From positions 1 through 26,844 of IMG/VR virus record IMGVR_UViG_3300022198_001289: a stretch of DNA of 26,844 nt; one strand, 5' to 3'. Under the pieces are notes generated by a model. The model saw only the letters and a program-made list of their open reading frames with translations, was not told the DNA's origin and searched no databases. Source of the DNA: a virus. Within the stretch, counting starts at the first letter, position 1. Each line of letters opens with the position of its first letter. Position numbers and translations under genes: made by a program. Below, one piece after another: positions 22,344 to 26,844 of the stretch.

Positions 22344-22801
22344 TAAACCCCCCTCATGTTCTCCTTCATCAAGGTCCATGCCTCAGCAGTCAACCTAAAC
22401 GATCCTAACCAACAGTTACCCCTAAAGCCTAGAACAAGAACACCAGCTAGGGTGCCATCATCCTTTGGGAACTCTACCACAATAAGCTCTGACTCCTGTT
22501 CATCAGCAAATGGACGCTGAGTTACAGCAGTGAATGCCTTGGCAAATAAGGCAATCTCTTCTTGTGTATTAAAGATGTTTTCTGTCTTGGCTAGAGCAGT
22601 AGCCTTATTGTAAATTTCTAGAGACTTCTCTGGTGTATTTACACAGGCTTCAGATACAGTCCATAGGTCAGACTTACCTAGACGATTGACTAGGATAGAC
22701 TCATTAGGGTCAATAGTGTTTGCTTTGGTAAACACAGTAGCACCTAGTAGGGTTAGCATAAGTAGGGCTACAGCACCAATCATTAGCTTATACATCTTCA
22801 T
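22343..22801 (-). CDS. Exported or membrane-anchored small protein
   Basis: The 152-residue product begins MKMYKLMIGAVALLMLTLLG, a positively charged N-terminus with a hydrophobic helix (about 6-24), so it is a signal peptide or a single anchor. The rest is hydrophilic and alpha/beta, with two cysteines only (C53 and C130), which could form a disulfide outside the cytoplasm. An ATG two codons in (22795) has a better spaced AAGGA site and may be the real start. No lipobox is visible. The family is unknown. An exported protein in the early/middle block could alter the cell envelope, for example in superinfection exclusion, but this is a guess. Confidence 0.72.
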   Translation of the reverse strand: MKMYKLMIGAVALLMLTLLGATVFTKANTIDPNESILVNRLGKSDLWTVSEACVNTPEKSLEIYNKATALAKTENIFNTQEEIALFAKAFTAVTQRPFADEQESELIVVEFPKDDGTLAGVLVLGFRGNCWLGSFRLTAEAWTLMKENMRGV

Positions 22802-23003
22802 ATCCTTTTAAGCGTAGGTTTTCAAACAAAACGTCTTGTACGGCTTGTACTGCCTTCTCTGAACCATAGACCCAGTAGTTGTCCTTAACCTTGATAGAGT
22901 AGTACGTATCTCTTTTCTTGAGTTGATCTTGGTAGAGTTGTACTTGTTCCTTTAGGTAGTCTATCGTAGCTAAGGCAGCATTGTAGTCTACTTGGTTAAT
23001 CAT
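22788..23003 (-). CDS. Small hypothetical protein with N-terminal helix
   Basis: The 71-residue product has an N-terminal helical region (AALATIDYLKEQVQLYQDQLKK, about 9-30) that may form a coiled coil, then a strand (YYSIKVKDNYWVYGS) and a second helix (EKAVQAVQDVLFENL). It overlaps the genes on both sides by 8-14 bases. No family recognised. Confidence 0.7.
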   Translation of the reverse strand: MINQVDYNAALATIDYLKEQVQLYQDQLKKRDTYYSIKVKDNYWVYGSEKAVQAVQDVLFENLRLKGYEDV

Positions 23004-23184
23004 CTGGTTCTACGTCCGAAGTAATGTAGTTATACTTGTTGTACAACTCTCTGTCGCTAACTCGTTTGTACTCAGTTTTCTTAGGGTTAACAACCCTTAA
23101 CTTGTACTCCCCAGTGCGTCCCTCGTGTAGTCTCTTGGCCTGTAGGTTTCTCCTACGCTTCTCTTTCTGTTCGTTGTCGCCCAT
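22996..23184 (-). CDS. Small basic hypothetical protein
   Basis: The 62-residue product is Arg/Lys-rich in its first half (QKEKRRRNLQAKRLHEGRTG) and ends in an acidic tail (SDVEPDD). It overlaps the upstream gene by one base (TAATG at 23184) and the downstream gene by eight. There are no Cys or known motifs. Function unknown. Confidence 0.68.
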   Translation of the reverse strand: MGDNEQKEKRRRNLQAKRLHEGRTGEYKLRVVNPKKTEYKRVSDRELYNKYNYITSDVEPDD

Positions 23185-23351
23185 TAGAGTGATCTCATGT
23201 TCTCTAGGATGTCTTCGTCTAGTAGTCCTGCATAGTATATAGTAACAAATACTTCTTGTGGTGTCAATCCGAATAATTCAAATAGTTCCTCCAGATCACC
23301 ACGTTTGTTTATGTAGCTAGTCACGATTAGCTCTAGTGTTTCTTCATCCAT
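23184..23351 (-). CDS. 55-residue acidic helical protein
   Basis: The start at 23351 (MDEETLELIVTSYINKRGDL) is set by a GGAGAAGGAG stretch directly upstream; a frame from 23402 would add 17 residues lying inside the phosphoesterase gene. The product is acidic and helical, with DLEELFELFGLTPQEVFVTIYY looking like a small helix-turn-helix-like bundle. A DLxELxExFxLTPxEVF pattern recurs in small phage proteins of unknown role. The start overlaps the end of the metallophosphoesterase gene. Confidence 0.76.
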   Translation of the reverse strand: MDEETLELIVTSYINKRGDLEELFELFGLTPQEVFVTIYYAGLLDEDILENMRSL

Positions 23352-24105
23352 ACTCCTTCTCCAATCTACGTAGAGAAATAAACTCAGGATCATACTGTCC
23401 ATTCTCTACACCACGCTTGACTACGATACCACGCCACCATAGTTTGTTACACTCACCAGCCCAGTCAGCATCATAGTCCTGATACACACCAGCAATACAA
23501 CCATACACCTTCTTACCATTTACTGCTGTTCTTTCAGCGAAGTCCATAATGTGTATGTGACCGCAAGTACACGAAGTGAACTCCTTAGTGATGAGACTGT
23601 AAGCAGGATGCTCACCACCGATAGCGCGACCCATAACGCCAGAGACAAAGAAGTGGGCGTAGTGTATCCCGTCAACTTCCACAACACCGGGAGTATTCCC
23701 ATTGTAAGGAACGACAGTATCATAATAGTCAGATTCTTGGAGATCGTTAATAGAGATAGCACCATCCAACTCAGGAGAGCTATTGATTGCCTTAACGATT
23801 CGTTGTTCGTGGTTTCCATGTAGCTTGATTCGTAGAGGTAGACGCTTCTTCTGCTTCTTTACAATGGACCACACACGGTCTTCGAAGTCTACGGCTGCTT
23901 CCACATCCTTCTTATAATTACGTCCAATAAACCCCTTAGTTCCCTTATCATAGGAAGACAGGCTAGGCATATCAGCAGTATCCCCAATGTTAATAACAAC
24001 ATCAGGCTTAATATCGTTAATGAGATGTCCAAGGTACTCTGCCCTTTTGTTGTGGTGGTTAGGGTGTGCATGACTATCAGGGATAATCAAGTGAGTCTTA
24101 GCCAT
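23344..24105 (-). CDS. Calcineurin-like metallophosphoesterase
   Basis: The 253-residue product has the complete motif set of this two-metal phosphatase/nuclease superfamily: D10-x-H12 (PDSHAHP), G41-D42, G97-N98-H99-E100, H148 or H151 in DGIHYAHFF, and G182-H183-x-H185 (CGHIH). Members cleave phosphomonoesters, phosphodiesters or DNA. Many podoviruses carry one in the replication region. The short family and lack of extra domains do not reveal the substrate. It overlaps the upstream gene by 8 bases. Nuclease, DNA-end trimming or nucleotide phosphatase roles are all possible. Confidence 0.92.
   Translation of the reverse strand: MAKTHLIIPDSHAHPNHHNKRAEYLGHLINDIKPDVVINIGDTADMPSLSSYDKGTKGFIGRNYKKDVEAAVDFEDRVWSIVKKQKKRLPLRIKLHGNHEQRIVKAINSSPELDGAISINDLQESDYYDTVVPYNGNTPGVVEVDGIHYAHFFVSGVMGRAIGGEHPAYSLITKEFTSCTCGHIHIMDFAERTAVNGKKVYGCIAGVYQDYDADWAGECNKLWWRGIVVKRGVENGQYDPEFISLRRLEKEYG
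23353..23362 (-). promoter_or_regulatory. Ribosome site setting the start of the 55-residue gene
   Basis: On the minus strand this reads GGAGAAGGAG, ending one base before the ATG at 23351. The GGAGA part lies six bases from the ATG. It argues for the shorter reading over one starting at 23402. Confidence 0.6.
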
Positions 24106-24349
24106 CTAGGATGTCCTTTAGTACAAATGTCTTTAGTGCTTCACAACCGAATACAATCTCACGATGGTCACCAGTGCTACTGAAGAACCTGTAACCATCC
24201 TCAGTAATGACAATAGAGATAACTGCCCTCTTGTTAGTCATATCGTCAATCTGATCCATGACAAAGTTAATGTTCTCTTGTTCGTCTTCCTTTAGAGAGC
24301 TCTTGAACTCTGCCATAGAGATTACACGATCTCTTTTGTCATCACTCAT
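24098..24349 (-). CDS. Small acidic hypothetical protein upstream of the phosphoesterase
   Basis: The 83-residue product starts MSDDKRDRVISMAEFKSSLK, continues with an acidic helix (about 20-40) and then a beta-rich half (RAVISIVITEDGYRFFSSTG). The EDGYRFFSSTGD pattern looks like a small strand-turn-strand sensor or binding fold, but I do not recognise a family. It overlaps genes on both sides by eight bases. Confidence 0.7.
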   Translation of the reverse strand: MSDDKRDRVISMAEFKSSLKEDEQENINFVMDQIDDMTNKRAVISIVITEDGYRFFSSTGDHREIVFGCEALKTFVLKDILDG

Positions 24350-24506
24350 CCTCTGTCTCCTTGATGTAGTCTTTTAGTAGTTTCAGGAAGCCGATCTCTA
24401 TCAGCATCTGGGCGGTACGCTGTGTTATGTCCATCGTAACAGTAGCAGAGCCATCTTCGTTTTCGATGTAGTCGATGATCTTGATTGTATCAGGTCCGTC
24501 AGTCAT
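24342..24506 (-). CDS. 54-residue hypothetical protein
   Basis: This short gene fills the gap between two small genes. It encodes MTDGPDTIKIIDYIENEDGS, then ATVTMDITQRTAQMLIEIGF and an acidic helical tail. An AGGAAGG ribosome site sits six bases before the ATG at 24506, and it overlaps each neighbour by eight bases, the spacing seen repeatedly in this block. The EDGSATVTMDIT strand followed by an amphipathic helix resembles small proteins from other phages that are not characterised. Confidence 0.78.
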   Translation of the reverse strand: MTDGPDTIKIIDYIENEDGSATVTMDITQRTAQMLIEIGFLKLLKDYIKETEDE

Positions 24507-24822
24507 GCGTCACCTTCCTAAGTATACCTTCTGCACCATCTAACCACTCAGGTTTATCCTCTTGGAGGTAGGCCCACTCAACAATACTAACTAAGATACC
24601 CTTCAGCATCCCAGCATTATAGGCGTGGTCAGGTATTTGGTTTAGAGTTGCATTAAGGGCAGCTATTGTATCCTGTTGCTGGCGGATGGTGTCATAAGAC
24701 TGCTTGGGTTCTTGCGACTTTAAAGGCATGATGGCGTATGTGCCGATCTTGCGTATGTCATCGTGAAAGCCTTTGTAGTAGGCTAATTCAGCTTCCAGCT
24801 CTTCGATGCGGTCATCACTCAT
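24499..24822 (-). CDS. Small coiled-coil-like hypothetical protein
   Basis: The 107-residue product (starting MSDDRIEELEAELAYYKGFH) has an N-terminal heptad-like helix, a middle helix (SYDTIRQQQDTIAALNATLN) and a more hydrophobic part (MLKGILVSIVEWAYLQED). Two tandem ATG codons (24825 and 24822) are possible starts; AGGGA is better spaced from the second, and a TTG before them is unlikely. Function unknown. Confidence 0.66.
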   Translation of the reverse strand: MSDDRIEELEAELAYYKGFHDDIRKIGTYAIMPLKSQEPKQSYDTIRQQQDTIAALNATLNQIPDHAYNAGMLKGILVSIVEWAYLQEDKPEWLDGAEGILRKVTHD

Positions 24823-25078
24823 CATCAATCCCTATCTTGTAGTCATAGTCACCACTGAAGTAGATGTAGACATGCTTGAATGCTATCGCATCTTTACGGT
24901 GATCTTCCTTGTCCTCCTGCTCGTGAGGCTTTAGACCGTAAGTTCCATGCTTTGAATGGAGCCTCTTGTACTCTTCAGCGTGGTACTCACAGGTATCCTT
25001 CATCTTCCAAGAGATGAGGTCATTCATGAAGTCGCTGTGGAGGAGGTGGTTTAGGAAGTCTGGTGTTTTCTTAGTCAT
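24815..25078 (-). CDS. Small hypothetical protein following the resolvase
   Basis: The 87-residue product starts at 25078 (MTKKTPDFLNHLLHSDFMND). AAAGGAA is seven bases upstream and the overlap with the resolvase stop is eight bases. A longer frame from 25141 lies inside the resolvase and lacks such a site. The sequence is rich in His, Lys, Asp and Tyr. The helix EYHAEEYKRLHSKHG and a tail (HVYIYFSGDYDYKIGIDDE) are visible. No family recognised. Confidence 0.7.
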   Translation of the reverse strand: MTKKTPDFLNHLLHSDFMNDLISWKMKDTCEYHAEEYKRLHSKHGTYGLKPHEQEDKEDHRKDAIAFKHVYIYFSGDYDYKIGIDDE

Positions 25079-25493
25079 CGAACCATTCCTTTGGTACTGT
25101 TCCAATAGAGAATTTGTAGTTGTACTTGGTAGCCCAGTCACTAGCCCTCATCTTTGCTCCCTTGGATATAGGACCATCTTTGTAGAATACAATACGTATA
25201 TCCAAGTCTGGGTACTGTTCCTTTATGGCAATCATCTTCTTGCGTGTCTGGTAGTCGAATGCTCTTCCTAGTCCTTTGGCTTCTATGTACATCTTTGTAC
25301 CATCCTTACGTTCAATAACAAAGTCAGGAATGTACTCAGATGTTACAGTGTAGGTTAGTTTCTCTGGTTCGTAGTATGCCTTGGCTTTCTTGTTAGGTAG
25401 AAAGGCTTGGATACCTTTCCATACTTCGTACTCAAATGCACTACGTACTTTCTTTCCTTGTATCTTTTCTGGTGTCTTACGCTTCTTTGGCAT
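25071..25493 (-). CDS. T7 endonuclease I-like Holliday junction resolvase
   Basis: The 140-residue enzyme cuts branched DNA, resolving recombination intermediates; in T7 the homologue also breaks down host DNA. It aligns well with T7 gp3: RSAFEYEVWKG with catalytic E21, YIPDFVI with D57, YIEAKGL with E71 and K73, LDIRIVFYKDG and the closing VPKEWFDD. The catalytic set E-D-ExK matches T7 E20, D55, E65 and K67. The length is close to T7 gp3 (149). It follows the Cys-rich small gene with a 17-base overlap and sits near exonuclease and SSB genes, a complete recombination set. Confidence 0.93.
   Translation of the reverse strand: MPKKRKTPEKIQGKKVRSAFEYEVWKGIQAFLPNKKAKAYYEPEKLTYTVTSEYIPDFVIERKDGTKMYIEAKGLGRAFDYQTRKKMIAIKEQYPDLDIRIVFYKDGPISKGAKMRASDWATKYNYKFSIGTVPKEWFDD
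25086..25092 (-). promoter_or_regulatory. Ribosome site setting the start at 25078
   Basis: On the minus strand AAAGGAA lies seven bases before the ATG at 25078, inside the resolvase gene. It supports the 87-residue reading of the following gene over the longer one. Confidence 0.6.
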
Positions 25494-25671
25494 ACTGTGT
25501 AAAGCCCTTTATTTTTCTTCCTCCTTTAGCGGGGTTTGGGTCTTTACCAAAGCGAAAGGAATGTAAAGCACACGTGTGTACAGGACATTGTTCGACTTCT
25601 GTGTACTGATAGCAGCTACAGTCCATGCACTTAGCTCTGATAACTTTTAGAACTTCTGCTTTAGTAGTCAT
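25477..25671 (-). CDS. Small Cys-rich, probably zinc-binding protein
   Basis: The 64-residue product contains C15-X2-C18-x-C20 and C29-X4-C34 with H32 between, followed by LHSFRFGKDPNP. The IRAKCMDCSCYQ...VEQCPVHTCALHSFR pattern is shared by small proteins of many phages and prophages that I cannot name with certainty. A single zinc site is likely. The basic C-terminus could bind nucleic acid. It begins five bases after the exonuclease stop and has a weak ribosome site, so it may depend on re-initiation. Confidence 0.78.
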   Translation of the reverse strand: MTTKAEVLKVIRAKCMDCSCYQYTEVEQCPVHTCALHSFRFGKDPNPAKGGRKIKGFTQYAKEA

Positions 25672-25676
25672 TTTAG

Positions 25677-26525
25677 TTACGCTTTCGGGACATTAGGTTC
25701 TCGTACTACTTTAGTCAAGTACTTAGGTCCAGTGCTGTAGATGTAAGTCTGAAGGCTAGGCCAGCACTTCTTCTTCCAGTCACAATAGGAGCACTGAGTA
25801 CACAGCTTCATGTTACCTGATTTACCATCTGGTTCATCCTTGAATACCCTGTTGGGTATGTTGGGTGAGTTGATAGCATCCCTAGTGAAGTTAACATAGT
25901 TATCATAGTTAACACCATCTGACTCATGTATGTCAAGGCAAATGTGACCAAGTGTTTTGTCTATGACTAGGAATGCAGCACGGTTCTTGTCTGTTACAAG
26001 AGGATCATCCTTGGATGCCCACAGGTACTGCATCAACTGAGGAATGTAACCAAAGGCATCCTCTTCCTTTGTCAGATGGTTCTTGAACTTTTGAAATGAA
26101 TACGTAGAGGCACTCTTGACATCAACAACTACACCATCAATAACTGCGTCACGGTGACCCTTGATCCCATCAATCTCTAGCTCATCCTGCATACCTTCAA
26201 CAGAGTGTCCTGCTTCAGCAGCCAGATACAAGAGAAGCTCTTCTAGGATGTCACCATAGAGGAACTTGACACGAGCGTATGGTGGCAGTGGTTCAGCATG
26301 TTCAATGTCCATGTTGACATGATACCAGAGTTTACGAAGGCAAGGAGTACCCATGTTGGACATGCGTAGTGTTCCCTTGCCTTCCTTGTTTTGTGCACCA
26401 ATACGTGACTGTACTGTCTGGGCCAACATGAGACCAAACCGATCAGAAAGGTAGCTATCGAACTCCTTCTCTGAACCGAAGAGTCCGTAGATGTCATCCA
26501 CCAGTGTTTCGATTTGCTTGCTCAT
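25677..26525 (-). CDS. PD-(D/E)XK exonuclease with Fe-S cluster (Cas4/AddB-like)
   Basis: The 282-residue nuclease has a RecB-type core: GHRDAVIDG with D126, VDVKSAS with D135 and K137, and IPQLMQY with Q163/Y167. One N-terminal Cys (C62, in PCLRKLWYH) and the C-terminal C245-X2-C248-X5-C254 match the four-cysteine Fe-S staple of Cas4, AddB and Dna2 nucleases; C242 is extra. It probably degrades or resects DNA ends, taking the place of T7 gp6 exonuclease. There are no CRISPR repeats or cas genes nearby, so it is a phage replication/recombination enzyme. AAGAGG precedes the ATG, 13 bases after the SSB stop. Confidence 0.9.
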   Translation of the reverse strand: MSKQIETLVDDIYGLFGSEKEFDSYLSDRFGLMLAQTVQSRIGAQNKEGKGTLRMSNMGTPCLRKLWYHVNMDIEHAEPLPPYARVKFLYGDILEELLLYLAAEAGHSVEGMQDELEIDGIKGHRDAVIDGVVVDVKSASTYSFQKFKNHLTKEEDAFGYIPQLMQYLWASKDDPLVTDKNRAAFLVIDKTLGHICLDIHESDGVNYDNYVNFTRDAINSPNIPNRVFKDEPDGKSGNMKLCTQCSYCDWKKKCWPSLQTYIYSTGPKYLTKVVREPNVPKA

Positions 26526-26538
26526 GTTAGCCTCTTTA

Positions 26539-26844
26539 TCAGTCTAGTGGGTTGTCTTCAGCAGTAGGCTTAACGTACTCAACGAGGTTAGTGATAATCA
26601 CCTTGTTGAAACGATGGCCCATACCCATTGAAGTGTCATAGGTGATGAACTCTACAATAGCCTCAGAGCCATTACCAATGGTCTTACCGTCTAAGGATTC
26701 ACCATTCTCCATGACTACCTCTGGAGGAGGAAACTCAATAAGATCATCCTTAATCATCTTACGAGTAGGACGCTTCAGTGTATACATAACATCACCCTCT
26801 TTGTCTTCACGAGGGCGTGTCTGTACACCTGACTTCTTCCACAC
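26539..26844 (-). CDS. Single-stranded DNA-binding protein, C-terminal part
   Basis: The frame is open to the window edge, so the N-terminal part is missing. The visible 101 residues include PPPEVVMENGESLDGKTIGN, then GNGSEAIVEFITYDTS and ITNLVEYVKPTAEDNPLD. The IGNGS strand followed by an alternating beta strand and a short acidic end is typical of T7 gp2.5-like phage SSBs, whose acidic tail recruits polymerase and helicase. Here the tail is short (EDNPLD). Being next to exonuclease and resolvase supports the call. A GTG at the very edge should not be taken as the start. Confidence 0.75.
   Translation of the reverse strand: MWKKSGVQTRPREDKEGDVMYTLKRPTRKMIKDDLIEFPPPEVVMENGESLDGKTIGNGSEAIVEFITYDTSMGMGHRFNKVIITNLVEYVKPTAEDNPLD

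Noticed and set aside
23520-24071. Minus-strand hydrophobic frames (99 and 60 codons) inside the phosphoesterase
   Set aside because: They are out-of-frame readings of a gene with all metallophosphoesterase motifs intact; the hydrophobicity reflects the frame shift.
25677-26525. A CRISPR-Cas locus suggested by the Cas4-like nuclease
   Set aside because: No repeats with spacers or other cas genes are visible anywhere in the window; RecB/Cas4-like nucleases are common phage replication enzymes.
1-26844. Prophage state (integrase, repressor, attachment site)
   Set aside because: No integrase, excisionase, repressor or att-like repeat was seen; the gene set is that of a lytic podovirus, though parts of the genome are outside the window.

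Overview
The window is one continuous piece of a lytic, short-tailed (podovirus-like) phage genome, with no sign of host chromosome. It has two convergent gene blocks. The plus strand (1-18393) carries the virion and lysis genes. The minus strand (18454-26844) carries nucleotide metabolism, DNA recombination and many small unknown genes. They meet at a strong hairpin-plus-T-run terminator at 18421-18450. Genes are packed almost without gaps, with many ATGA or TAATG stop/start overlaps, so translational coupling is likely throughout.

Plus strand, left to right: portal (5' part outside the window), a small unknown gene, scaffold, major capsid protein, a probable capsid-associated protein, a strong hairpin, and a short fibre whose N-terminus looks like a head-fibre anchor. 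A lysis pair follows (GH24 lysozyme with a C-terminal membrane segment, then a holin-like membrane protein). Next come the head-tail adaptor, a small gene, the tail nozzle, and three internal virion (ejection) proteins. The third of these carries a SleB-type cell-wall hydrolase domain and an HExxH zinc-peptidase-like motif. Three very basic small proteins close the block. No large subunit terminase and no conventional tail fibre or spike lies in the window.

Minus strand, in transcription order (right to left): SSB (C-terminal part only), an Fe-S PD-(D/E)XK exonuclease, a Cys-rich small protein, T7 endonuclease I-like Holliday junction resolvase, four small genes, a metallophosphoesterase, a run of small unknown genes including an HNH-like zinc-ribbon protein and an exported protein, a MazG-like pyrophosphohydrolase, a small membrane protein, a cobalamin-dependent (class II) ribonucleotide reductase translationally coupled to a glutaredoxin, an acidic protein, and a DUF3310 protein.

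Together the minus-strand genes make and clean deoxynucleotides and process replication and recombination intermediates; the plus-strand genes build the particle, eject DNA and lyse the cell. The gene set (class II RNR, MazG, T7-like endonuclease I, T7-like SSB, podovirus tail) resembles marine cobavirus/SIO1-like roseophages and other Zobellviridae-type podoviruses. That placement is inference from gene content, and a marine proteobacterial host with access to vitamin B12 is the best guess. Arginine codon use changes sharply at the start of the ejection-protein genes (8820), which suggests that module has a different history from the capsid module. No tRNA gene, CRISPR array, insertion sequence or integrase was seen.
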